From assembly GCA_026014815.1 (NCBI GenBank), contig JAOZHP010000111.1, forward strand, positions 1-39,952: DNA of 39,952 nt, in the 5' to 3' direction. The translations under genes were made by a program, and so were the position numbers. The stretch's first letter is position 1. Each line of letters starts with the position of its first letter. Below the pieces are notes generated by a model that did no database searches, was not told the origin of the DNA, and worked only from the letters and a program-made list of their open reading frames with translations. The stretch comes from Candidatus Bathyarchaeota archaeon. Lineage in GTDB: Archaea > Thermoproteota > Bathyarchaeia > TCS64. This document shows positions 6,760-13,745 of this stretch, in pieces.

Positions 6760-7878
6760 TTATTTCCTCGTTTTTTGGAACTCGGCGATAACCTTCGACG
6801 CCATCTCAAGGTACCTCAAGGCCACATTGTACCCCGGGAAACTCCCTAAGCCACACTCGGGAGACGCGTACGCTATCATCTCCGAACCATATGTACCTGC
6901 GACCTTGTCTAGTCGCTTCCTCATCAGCTTTGGGTCCTCAAGGTACATGTAGGGATCGATGATGTTCCTCTTTATCCCCGTCCAGACCTCACCGATCTTT
7001 TCTGGTATATTTCCCTCAAAGCCCCTCGACTTGTGATAGTTCTCTATCAAGGTATCATACTGTGTTACCCCGATGGGGGCCCAGAGCCGTTTATCTGTCT
7101 CCATCAGTCGCTGCTTCGTGGACTCCTGAATGTAAAGCGGGTCCCCCACGTGGCTAGCGATGACGCCTAGATGCTCCACGTCCCAGAACAAGTTCTCAGA
7201 GGTGTTATGCAGATGCATGCTCACGTCCAGCCCCTGGGAGGCAGCGGTCCAAGCTATCTCCTCCCACGCCTTACAAAGTGACTCACGTCCATCAGACCCA
7301 TAGTCCAGTAAAGGGTCATTCATGAACCCCAGCACTGGCTCATCTATGCTCACGTGACACATCTCGGCGCTTCTATTACTGAAGATGGACTCCCGGAGAA
7401 TGGCACTGATGCTGTGCCCCAGTTCCTCGTAAAGGCTGGGAGTCCTGTGCTGGAAGAAGCTCGCGAGAGTATAGGGACCGGTTACGCATGCTTTGATCCT
7501 TACCTTGTCTACGCCGGACTCGTCCCTAATCGCTTTAGCCTCTCGTTTAATGACCTCAGTTTCAGGGATTGCTGTGCCAGCCTTGGCTTTGATGGTGTTC
7601 AACGCGGTGAGCGCGCCATCCGCCTTCTCGATGCCCTCCATCATGGCGAAGTACATCTCGTTCATGTCCCTGAACTGGGGATAGTTAGGCACATCCACTC
7701 CGGCCTTGAGCTTATCAGTGAACGCGGACACCACCTCGCCATGGAAAGCCTCGTAGTCATCGTTACTTATCCCTAGGAAAGGCAGTAGGCTGTTGGCTTT
7801 GCGGGCGCCTCCCCAGATGACCTCCATGTCTATTCTGGCTGGCATGCTACCGATATCTGAGCTTTGCATCGAGTCCAC
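6760..7878 (-). CDS. MetE-like (cobalamin-independent methionine synthase C-terminal domain) methyltransferase
   Basis: A 372-residue TIM-barrel protein related to the catalytic half of MetE. Landmarks are S-I-D-E-P (177-181) and S-P-E-C-G-L-G-S-F (339-347). In MetE the zinc is held by a His-x-Cys pair, a Glu and a downstream Cys. Here the candidates are H222, H224 in place of the usual Cys, E252 and C342. So the family is clear, but the thiol substrate is not: homocysteine, coenzyme M-like thiols, or a corrinoid-linked methyl transfer are all possible. The GTG start at 7878 is supported by a TATA box 28 bases upstream (leaderless); an ATG at 7869 is the alternative. It diverges from dtdA. 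Confidence 0.78.
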   Translation of the reverse strand: MDSMQSSDIGSMPARIDMEVIWGGARKANSLLPFLGISNDDYEAFHGEVVSAFTDKLKAGVDVPNYPQFRDMNEMYFAMMEGIEKADGALTALNTIKAKAGTAIPETEVIKREAKAIRDESGVDKVRIKACVTGPYTLASFFQHRTPSLYEELGHSISAILRESIFSNRSAEMCHVSIDEPVLGFMNDPLLDYGSDGRESLCKAWEEIAWTAASQGLDVSMHLHNTSENLFWDVEHLGVIASHVGDPLYIQESTKQRLMETDKRLWAPIGVTQYDTLIENYHKSRGFEGNIPEKIGEVWTGIKRNIIDPYMYLEDPKLMRKRLDKVAGTYGSEMIAYASPECGLGSFPGYNVALRYLEMASKVIAEFQKTRK

Positions 7879-7901
7879 TGGATGCCTTCAGCGGATTCCC
7901 C

Positions 7902-7911
7902 ATTTAAATTA
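7902..7911 (-). promoter_or_regulatory. TATA box for the MetE-like gene
   Basis: ATTTAAATT is centred about 28 bases from the GTG at 7878. This is the spacing expected if transcription starts at or next to the start codon, and it supports GTG over the internal ATG. Confidence 0.5.
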
Positions 7912-8056
7912 TTCCTTCTATACCCAAAGTGATTGCCTAGCATGTACTCTAAGAATAGCGTCAGAGAACAGTGAAACCATACCCTTAGAGTTCATTGTAG
8001 TTCAAGTAAGATATTTAGGGACTCGCGAAGCCTTTACAGCGACAGGCGTCCCAACA

Positions 8057-8872
8057 ATGAACAAGGCTATCACGTTATCACTCAGCGACCCAGCGGGTCA
8101 GACAATGCTCCCCATCTTCAAAGAACACGGCTTCAAAGAAACCGAGGAATCTAACGTCCTCATGAAGGGAGACAAATACCTCTTCGCCATAGAGCCCCTC
8201 ATCGTCCCCGAGGAAAGATTCAAGATGCCTCCGGAGCCCAGACCATACCCCACGGACTATGACAAGCTTGCAGCGAGATATGAAGTCGAATACATGGTTG
8301 TCGCCAGCAAGCACTGGGCGCAGAGCGGAAACCCAAGCCTCACAGTCCACCCCACAGGCAACTTCGGAAAAGCAATGTACGGTGGCCACCACTACGAGTT
8401 ACAGCCAACGGCACCCAACCCCATGAGAGACGTGTACCTAAGATTACTGCAGAACCCTCCCGAGGGTTTCCAGGTGAGTCTTGAGGCGACGCATCACAGC
8501 CCCACACAGTTCAAGGTACCCATGTTCTTCGCCGAGGTGGGAAGCCGCGAGGACAAGTGGCGGGACGAGACTGTCTGCAGGTACCTCGTGGACAGCATCC
8601 TCAAGGGAATGGATGATGAAGGGGAGGCTCAGAAGGTCATCGGGTTCGGTGGAGGACACTACTGCCCCACCTTCAGCGAGAGCATAAGGGAGTACGCCAT
8701 GGGCCACATGGCAGCCAAATACACTTTCCACAGCCTCACAGAGAACCTCGTCACCCAGATGAAGGAAAAGAGCATGGACGCCGAGGCAGCACTACTCGAT
8801 AAAGGACTGAAAGGAAAGGACAAACGAAAGATACTCGCCCTGCTGGGTAAGCTGGAGATACCTGTTCTTTAG
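8057..8872 (+). CDS. dtdA: D-aminoacyl-tRNA deacylase DtdA (archaeal/plant type)
   Basis: Hydrolyses D-amino acids from mischarged tRNAs. Two signatures are clear: T-H-H-S-P-T-Q-F with the following P-M-F-F-A-E-V-G-S, and G-F-G-G-G-H-Y-C-P-T-F, both diagnostic for the GEK1/DtdA family. The frame stays open for 88 codons upstream, but the family's N-terminal strand (A-I-T-L-S-L-S-D-P-A) begins right after the ATG at 8057, giving 271 residues, normal for the family. A TATA-like AGATATTTAG lies about 45 bases upstream. The TAG stop abuts the stop of the convergent DUF72 gene. Its presence near a ThrRS lacking an editing domain is notable, but the DtdA fold differs from the ThrRS editing module. 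Confidence 0.9.
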   Translation: MNKAITLSLSDPAGQTMLPIFKEHGFKETEESNVLMKGDKYLFAIEPLIVPEERFKMPPEPRPYPTDYDKLAARYEVEYMVVASKHWAQSGNPSLTVHPTGNFGKAMYGGHHYELQPTAPNPMRDVYLRLLQNPPEGFQVSLEATHHSPTQFKVPMFFAEVGSREDKWRDETVCRYLVDSILKGMDDEGEAQKVIGFGGGHYCPTFSESIREYAMGHMAAKYTFHSLTENLVTQMKEKSMDAEAALLDKGLKGKDKRKILALLGKLEIPVL

Positions 8873-10039
8873 CTACTCCTCGAAGACCCAGCCATCTATA
8901 TCGTTCCAGATCAACTGCAACACTCGCTTACTCTGCCCAGGGGGCAGGGTCAGAAACAGTTTCGCTAGATGCTTGCACATCCTTTTCTTGTGCCTTCCCT
9001 TCCTCCAGTCATCACAGTTATGCTTGATGACCTTGTTATCTAGGTCCACCTCGATGTAATAGTTCCTAAGACTAGCCTCGATGAAGTCGTTGCTGCTCCT
9101 AGTAACATGGACCTCGTCAGTGATCTTCTCCGCCCTACCGAGTCGTCTAGCATCAGTGAAAAGCATGATGTGATCACTGACACTCAGATCCTCATCATCA
9201 GACGCATACGCGGTGAGAGGCTGTACACCCACCGGTCTCGCGGCAGTCTCCCTGTACCCTGTGATCTTCTCTAACGCCATGTTCTGCTCCGGCGTCGCCT
9301 CTCCCAGTATGTTAAGCATCTCCACGGCGTTCTTCACGGCGTTGGCCCTGAAGTGGTTGTTGAAGTACCCATAGGTGCGTCTTGCCTTGCCTTTTATCTC
9401 ATGGACCTTGGGCACCCACTCCTCTAGCTGGTCCTCGCTGTACTCGTAGTCGTACCAGAGTTTCTCGCCGTGGCCATGCCAACGTACATAAGCAAAGTCA
9501 GCGGTTACCTCCATCTCCACTGGGAGTAGAGGCTCATCCACTATCGTGTAAGCCACGTTGTGCTTCCTGAGGAGATCATAGGTCTCGGGCCTGAGCCAGC
9601 TCTTATGCCTGAACTCGACAGCCCACTCATAGTTTCTGGGCAGCGACTCAAGATAAGTCTCCAAGTTCCCCACGTGGTCATCATAGTTGAACTTGGGGCG
9701 AAGCTGAATCAGCAAGGGCCCCAGCTTCTCAGCGAGGGGCCTCATGAGTTCAAGGAACCTGTCTGTGTCATCCTCTACACCATCACGTAACCTGAGCCAC
9801 TTGTCATGTGTGATGAGCTTGGGTAGCTTAGCTGCGAAGGTGAACCCTGGTGGAGCGTTCCTCCTGAGCCCAGCTATCAAGCCCTCGCTTGGGTACCTGT
9901 AGAAGGTGCTATTGATCTCCGCTGTGTGGAAAACTTTGGCGTACTGCGTGTACATCCCTGTCTTCTTCTCATAGAAGGGCCCCACCCATTCCTTGTAGCT
10001 CCACCCGCTTGTACCAATAATTAGGCTCAAAAGATTCAC
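8873..10039 (-). CDS. DUF72 protein with C-terminal SWIM-like zinc finger
   Basis: Residues ~7-240 are a DUF72 TIM-barrel: I-I-G-T-S-G-W-S-Y at the start, E-I-N-S-T-F-Y-R-Y, F-A-A-K-L-P-K, W-A-V-E-F-R-H-K-S-W and Y-V-R-W-H-G. A further ~145 residues end in a zinc-finger pattern, C342-x12-C355-K-H357, resembling the C-terminal part of SWIM domains. DUF72 has no firmly known activity; SWIM fingers bind DNA or protein. DUF72 proteins are usually about 250-300 residues, so this is a fusion. GTG at 10039 sits 27 bases from a TATA box and is probably leaderless; an in-frame TTG at 10030 follows a GGTGA and is an alternative. Confidence 0.82.
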   Translation of the reverse strand: MNLLSLIIGTSGWSYKEWVGPFYEKKTGMYTQYAKVFHTAEINSTFYRYPSEGLIAGLRRNAPPGFTFAAKLPKLITHDKWLRLRDGVEDDTDRFLELMRPLAEKLGPLLIQLRPKFNYDDHVGNLETYLESLPRNYEWAVEFRHKSWLRPETYDLLRKHNVAYTIVDEPLLPVEMEVTADFAYVRWHGHGEKLWYDYEYSEDQLEEWVPKVHEIKGKARRTYGYFNNHFRANAVKNAVEMLNILGEATPEQNMALEKITGYRETAARPVGVQPLTAYASDDEDLSVSDHIMLFTDARRLGRAEKITDEVHVTRSSNDFIEASLRNYYIEVDLDNKVIKHNCDDWRKGRHKKRMCKHLAKLFLTLPPGQSKRVLQLIWNDIDGWVFEE

Positions 10040-10061
10040 CGGAAAATCATTGGATTCCTGT

Positions 10062-10070
10062 GAATATAAG
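10062..10070 (-). promoter_or_regulatory. TATA box for the DUF72-SWIM gene
   Basis: CTTATATTC on the minus strand is centred 27 bases before the GTG at 10039. This predicts a transcript that begins at the start codon. Confidence 0.5.
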
Positions 10071-10172
10071 TTAAGAGAATGGAGGTACTGGATTGTCCAT
10101 CGGCTGTCCGGACACCGAAAATCATGCTTTTTTTATGAAATTGTCATATTTTTTTTGAACCATTTGCTAACA

Positions 10173-10183
10173 CTTATATATAG
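10173..10183 (+). promoter_or_regulatory. TATA box for the 53-residue zinc-ribbon gene
   Basis: CTTATATATAG is centred about 31 bases upstream of the ATG at 10210, giving a leader of at most a few bases. No Shine-Dalgarno sequence precedes the ATG. Confidence 0.55.
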
Positions 10184-10209
10184 TATTTATAATAATTACA
10201 TGAGTCACC

Positions 10210-10371
10210 ATGACTTCATGTCCAAGATGTGGCAAAGAGGCAAAAGCGACCGGAAAAGAATGGAAGTTCGGACAGTTCGATGCAAAGTCATATCACTGCA
10301 AGAGCTGTGACAAGACATTCAGTGCGTTCTATAAGGGCGGCGCCTTAAGCCACACAGTACCAAAAAAATAG
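10210..10371 (+). CDS. small zinc-ribbon protein, 53 aa
   Basis: A short gene easily missed because of its size. It encodes two C-x2-C knuckles, S-C-P-R-C-G at residues 3-8 and H-C-K-S-C-D further on, with W-K-F-G-Q-F-D between them and F-S-A-F-Y-K-G-G after. This is a complete zinc ribbon of the kind found in small archaeal proteins that bind nucleic acid or act as transcription or ribosome accessories. A strong TATA box lies just upstream and a T-rich run follows the stop, so it is a single-gene unit. A longer frame on the same strand (10050-10310) overlaps it out of phase and looks like chance. Function unknown. Confidence 0.75.
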   Translation: MTSCPRCGKEAKATGKEWKFGQFDAKSYHCKSCDKTFSAFYKGGALSHTVPKK

Positions 10372-10388
10372 ACTCTCCAATAATCTAA

Positions 10389-10401
10389 TTTTTTTCTTTT
10401 T
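10389..10401 (+). terminator. T-rich transcription terminator
   Basis: A pyrimidine run, TTTTTTTCTTTTT, begins 18 bases after the stop of the 53-residue zinc-ribbon gene. Archaeal polymerase can terminate on T-tracts without a hairpin. Confidence 0.45.
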
Positions 10402-10440
10402 CCCGACAAGTTCATCAATCATTCACACATCTTCATTAGC

Positions 10441-10809
10441 GTGGTTGATATGAGCCTAGGCATTCGCAGACTGAACAAGGAGAGGGGAGAACCCATGCCA
10501 GGTGAGGGACATAGAGGAGTCAACAGCGTGATGGCGGTCCCCAAACAACATGTCTCAGCTTACTCGTGCAGGGTTCTCAGGATCAGCCCCAACGGCTCGA
10601 CAGCCATGCATGACCACCAACGTATGCACGTGGTCATAGCGTTAACAGGAAAAGCTAGGGTAGAGACACGTGACGAAGTAACAGAGATAACTCCTGGCAT
10701 GATAGTCAATATACCATCCTTTGTTCCTCACAGGTTCGTCAACGCATCACGTGAGGACACCGCGCTTCTAGTGCAGAATCTTTTCATCGAAGAGTCAGAG
10801 GACCCCTGA
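10441..10809 (+). CDS. cupin-domain protein, 122 aa
   Basis: A single small beta-barrel cupin. The first motif is seen as M-H-D-H-Q-R-M-H followed by G-K-A-R-V-E-T, and the second as I-P-S-F-V-P-H-R-F. The histidines in these motifs usually bind one divalent metal. Such stand-alone cupins serve as sugar isomerases, dioxygenases or sensors, and nothing here decides between them. GTG at 10441 or ATG at 10450 could be the start. Its last 15 bases overlap the convergent nep1 gene. Confidence 0.75.
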   Translation: MVDMSLGIRRLNKERGEPMPGEGHRGVNSVMAVPKQHVSAYSCRVLRISPNGSTAMHDHQRMHVVIALTGKARVETRDEVTEITPGMIVNIPSFVPHRFVNASREDTALLVQNLFIEESEDP

Positions 10810-11475
10810 AGCCCGCTCCATAGAGTATATGACGCGACTAAGAACGATCCATGACTCAAGGGGCTCAGGGTAAACACTCACTACCTCATCAGTCAACGCC
10901 AACACATCCTCACTCATAGGACCAGAAGGATAAGCACCGATAAGCACGACTGGGTTCTCCTCCATGGCTAGACGCTCAGCCACAGAGTCGAAGCTATCCT
11001 TCACTCCGTGACTTGTATATGCATATACTTTGCTTGGCTTAATCTCCGATAATAACTCCTTCAATCCTAGACGCCTGAGCCTCAGCAACGGCTCCTTACT
11101 CTTAGCCGGTGAAGACCGGTCCTTGAACAACTGCTCCATGAGGCTCTTGAACCTGAAGTAGTCACGAGGAGGTCTCGTCGATGGATCGATATCGATGGTG
11201 AAGCCTTGCTGCGTGTTAACCCAAACACGAAGACCGCCAGACTTGTTGAGGGGGGACCCCATAGCCTCAAGCAGGCACACGTGAATGATGTCCGGTCTGC
11301 CACGTCTCTCCTGATTGGGCAGCTTCGTCATAGCGTAGTGATGCAGGCTCCTGTCTAGGAGGTTCTCCTCGGCGGGCTTCCCGTGACGTTTAGCGTTCCT
11401 CCGCACTGACGGATGTTTATGGATCTCGGGTGGCACTAACTCAAGGGCCGTCTCAACGAATACTAGGTTCAGCAT
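10795..11475 (-). CDS. nep1: 16S rRNA pseudouridine N1-methyltransferase Nep1 (Emg1)
   Basis: A SPOUT-class enzyme that methylates N1 of a pseudouridine in the decoding region of small-subunit rRNA. The N-terminus shows the family hallmark E-L-V-P-P-E-I, then H-P-S-V-R-R-N-A-K and L-L-D-R-S-L-H-H-Y-A-M. Further on P-D-I-I-H-V-C-L-L-E-A and the C-terminal knot region (V-L-I-G-A-Y-P-S-G-P) are present. The 226-residue length is typical. Its start overlaps the 3' end of the upstream secreted-protein gene by 23 bases, so the two are co-transcribed, although no functional link is obvious. Confidence 0.92.
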   Translation of the reverse strand: MLNLVFVETALELVPPEIHKHPSVRRNAKRHGKPAEENLLDRSLHHYAMTKLPNQERRGRPDIIHVCLLEAMGSPLNKSGGLRVWVNTQQGFTIDIDPSTRPPRDYFRFKSLMEQLFKDRSSPAKSKEPLLRLRRLGLKELLSEIKPSKVYAYTSHGVKDSFDSVAERLAMEENPVVLIGAYPSGPMSEDVLALTDEVVSVYPEPLESWIVLSRVIYSMERASGVL

Positions 11476-12535
11476 CTGGGCTCACTTCCTCAATATCCGT
11501 GTCCTGCTCATAGGTCTTACGTGAGACACTCCAGCGACCCGCGAAAAACATCAGGACAGCAGTCAAGAAAACAGCGGTGATCGCCGTTGACAAGTTCTGT
11601 TTAGCTGCCTCAAGCTCAGCCTGTCTCCTCTGATACGTCGACGAGAGAGACAGATATTTATTCTCCAAGACATCGAACTCAACCGTCAACATTTCCAGCT
11701 CGATCTCCAGACTGATGATGATGCTAGATTTTGTGATTGATTCATTGGTTCCCTTTGTGAGCCAAAAGATCAAGGAGGCACGATGTTTCTCGTCGTAGTC
11801 CTCATAGCTCTCTAACGCTTCGAAGTAGTCACCGATGGTGATGCTCATGTTTACCGCATCAAGGTACCCGAGGAACCTAGACACGTTGAAGTCAGCGTTG
11901 TTGATCCCCACCAGTGGTGAAACCTCCTCAGCCATCTCCTCGAATTTACCCTCAACATAACTGATCTTGGTGTCATCCAGCAGCATGAGGTCACGTGAGA
12001 CCTTAGTGATCAAGGGACCCTTGAAGGGGTCCAACGCCCCAACTGACGTGTTAAAGACTTCATAGTAAAGCCCAGCCTCAGCTTCAATCTCTATTTCCTC
12101 ATACGGTTTGACCCCGAAATCAAACGCGTCCTTGCTGAGAGTAACGTTGAATGTGGTCCATGATTCTGTTCCGTTGAGAGGGAAAGATAGGCTCTGGTTC
12201 ATCTGAACTTGCTCAAGGTTGAAGTTGTAGCCTGTCGAAGCATCACCGAAGTCGTAGGAGCCATGGCCCTTCCACGTGAGTTCAAGCACAGCTACGAGTT
12301 TCCCAGTGTACTTGATGTGCTCCTCGGCTGGGTCAACCGGTTGATCAGGCATAACGTTGAGCCCGATGTTCATGTACGTTAGGTTGAAGATGTATAACTC
12401 ATACGCCATCACTTGATCATAGACGGGTTCAGGGGATACGGATAGGCTTAGATCCATCTCACCTGCGGATACGCAAGGTACACTATGAACGGTTAAAGCC
12501 AAAATGAGTATGATAAGTAGACGCCTGGTTCTCAT
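11453..12535 (-). CDS. secreted, C-terminally anchored protein of unknown function
   Basis: Starting at the ATG at 12535, residues 1-23 form a signal peptide (basic M-R-T-R-R then L-L-I-I-L-I-L-A-L). An earlier in-frame ATG at 12556 would only add seven residues. The ectodomain is beta-rich and acidic, with many N-x-S/T sequons. It is followed by a helical region with coiled-coil character (E-L-E-M-L-T-V-E-F through R-Q-A-E-L-E-A-A-K) and a transmembrane helix ~25 residues before the cytoplasmic end. No enzyme motif is recognised. This is a type I surface protein that could be a cell-envelope or S-layer-associated component. It is the first gene of a two-gene unit with nep1. Confidence 0.7.
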   Translation of the reverse strand: MRTRRLLIILILALTVHSVPCVSAGEMDLSLSVSPEPVYDQVMAYELYIFNLTYMNIGLNVMPDQPVDPAEEHIKYTGKLVAVLELTWKGHGSYDFGDASTGYNFNLEQVQMNQSLSFPLNGTESWTTFNVTLSKDAFDFGVKPYEEIEIEAEAGLYYEVFNTSVGALDPFKGPLITKVSRDLMLLDDTKISYVEGKFEEMAEEVSPLVGINNADFNVSRFLGYLDAVNMSITIGDYFEALESYEDYDEKHRASLIFWLTKGTNESITKSSIIISLEIELEMLTVEFDVLENKYLSLSSTYQRRQAELEAAKQNLSTAITAVFLTAVLMFFAGRWSVSRKTYEQDTDIEEVSPDAEPSIR

Positions 12536-12584
12536 ATTGAATAAGGAGGGTAGCATCCAGATATGGTTTACCCGTGAAATCTGG

Positions 12585-12779
12585 TTACTCCTCCACTGTT
12601 ATCGCGGCGTGGGGACAGCCGTCTACACAAGCCATGCACTGGATGCAGTCATCCGCTCTCGTCGGCTGAGCCTTTGTCTCACCTTTGATCTCGACAAGGT
12701 CATATACGTTTACGGGGCAGACATCAGCGCACACGCCGGCTCCCATACACATCTCCAAGTTAACTTTTACATCTACCAT
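12585..12779 (-). CDS. two-cluster ferredoxin, one site with Cys replaced by Ala
   Basis: A 64-residue electron carrier. The C-terminal motif is a complete C-I-Q-C-M-A-C-V-D-G-C-P, binding [4Fe-4S]. The N-terminal motif is C-M-G-A-G-V-C-A-D-V-C-P, where the second of the four cysteines is alanine. That usually gives a [3Fe-4S] cluster or a site with altered properties. It may supply electrons to the radical-SAM and glycyl-radical systems in this window (inference). A T-A-rich GTTAATAAATC lies about 33 bases upstream of the ATG, with an ATCCC-n7-GGGAT inverted repeat between the two. Confidence 0.9.
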   Translation of the reverse strand: MVDVKVNLEMCMGAGVCADVCPVNVYDLVEIKGETKAQPTRADDCIQCMACVDGCPHAAITVEE

Positions 12780-12794
12780 TCATCAACACAATTG

Positions 12795-12811
12795 ATCCCG
12801 TCGAGTGGGAT
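12795..12811. promoter_or_regulatory. inverted repeat upstream of the ferredoxin gene, candidate operator
   Basis: ATCCC-n7-GGGAT lies between the likely TATA element (about 12813) and the ATG at 12779, where a bound repressor would block transcription start. Evidence is the symmetry and position only. Confidence 0.25.
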
Positions 12812-12841
12812 TTATTAACTCTTTTTACAGGTAAAACTAAC

Positions 12842-12851
12842 AAAATATAAT
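12842..12851 (+). promoter_or_regulatory. TATA box for the histone gene
   Basis: AAAATATAAT is centred about 34 bases before the ATG at 12881, so the leader is only a few bases long. Confidence 0.45.
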
Positions 12852-12880
12852 AGGCGTAGAGGGCATCGTTGCATAAGAAA

Positions 12881-13117
12881 ATGGCTGAAGAGTTCACGAT
12901 AGCACCCGTGAGAAGGCTGCTGAAAAAGGCAGGAGACCTGAGGATCAGCCCCGAGGCCGCCATCGAGCTCAGGGCAGTGATAGGTGACTACGGCTCAACG
13001 ATAGCCAAGCTCGCCGTCGAGAATGCTGTCTCAGACGGCAGGAAAACCGTGTTAGAAAGGGATATCAAGGCCGCGACGGTTAAGGTAAGGCAACTGGAGG
13101 CTTCCGACACTGAATGA
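12881..13117 (+). CDS. archaeal histone-fold DNA-binding protein, 78 aa
   Basis: A single histone fold that wraps and compacts DNA as a dimer. The order is I-A-P-V-R-R-L-L-K-K-A-G (helix 1), R-I-S-P-E-A-A-I-E-L (start of helix 2), and D-G-R-K-T-V-L-E-R-D-I-K-A-A (loop 2 to helix 3), which contains the conserved R-K-T-V-x-x-x-D-I pattern. The C-terminal ~10 residues are an acidic tail. ATG at 12881 is preferred to an in-frame TTG four codons earlier. The gene overlaps the next frame, SpoIIM-like, by eight bases if that begins at CTG 13110. Confidence 0.92.
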   Translation: MAEEFTIAPVRRLLKKAGDLRISPEAAIELRAVIGDYGSTIAKLAVENAVSDGRKTVLERDIKAATVKVRQLEASDTE

Positions 13118-13706
13118 ATCAAAGCCAGAGGGCATCCTAAGACGCTTATTCGGTCGACATGCTGATTACATCGAGAGACTCGGCCCAATCTTCACATTGA
13201 CTATGTTCCTGTTCATCTTCAGCATTGCTATGGGTTATTCCATGGGCAGCGACATCTCCACGGATGTCTTCGAAGATGTCCTAAGCAATATTCCTGAACC
13301 CACGGGATCAAACAACTTTGAGGTGTTCACAGCCCTCGTTAGCAACAATGTGATGGCCAGCTTCATCTTTTTTGTTTCAGGGGTGTTGGTTGGTATCCCT
13401 CCCCTCATCTTTATCGTGCTCAACGGGTTCTTCGTGGGTTGGATATGCTATGTGGCTGGCTCAGAGCTGGGCCTCGGCTTCGTCATAGCGACGCTGCTCC
13501 CCCATGGTGTGATTGAGATTCCCACTATCACCCTCGCCGCCGCGATGGGAGTTGGCCTGGGGTATCAGATAGTCCATAAACTGCGTAGACAGGGGGGGCT
13601 TCAACAGTACGTCACGGAGTCACTGAACGTCTTTGTGACGCGTATGATCCCGTTCCTCATCGTTGCGGGTGCAATCGAGACAATGATAATCATCCTTTAC
13701 ACTTGA
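13110..13706 (+). CDS. SpoIIM/DUF95-like integral membrane protein, probable CTG start
   Basis: A polytopic membrane protein with about four helices. The G-V-L-V-G-I-P-P-L-I-F-I-V-L-N-G-F-F-V-G and L-L-P-H-G-V-I-E-I-P segments are the signature of the stage II sporulation protein M family. Archaeal members have no known function in sporulation and often neighbour other membrane proteins. The first TTG (13197) would cut off a basic N-terminal segment (R-R-L-F-G-R-H-A-D-Y-I-E-R-L) that fits the family. The frame is open back to 13089 with no ATG, GTG or TTG, and GGAGG at 13096-13100 lies nine bases before CTG 13110. I therefore place the start there; it overlaps the histone stop. Confidence 0.75.
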   Translation: MNESKPEGILRRLFGRHADYIERLGPIFTLTMFLFIFSIAMGYSMGSDISTDVFEDVLSNIPEPTGSNNFEVFTALVSNNVMASFIFFVSGVLVGIPPLIFIVLNGFFVGWICYVAGSELGLGFVIATLLPHGVIEIPTITLAAAMGVGLGYQIVHKLRRQGGLQQYVTESLNVFVTRMIPFLIVAGAIETMIIILYT

Positions 13707-13745
13707 CCCGATAAACTTTTCAGATTACGAGTCGTAGCAGTCCGC

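Noticed and set aside
7354-7776. A 140-codon plus-strand frame inside the MetE-like gene
   Set aside because: Antisense to the conserved barrel region, no motif.
7793-8872. A 359-residue DtdA
   Set aside because: The first 88 codons are antisense to the MetE-like gene and its promoter; family sequence begins at 8057.
10050-10310. An 86-codon plus-strand frame across the 53-residue zinc ribbon
   Set aside because: It spans the TATA box and has no motif, while the overlapping out-of-phase frame gives a complete zinc ribbon.
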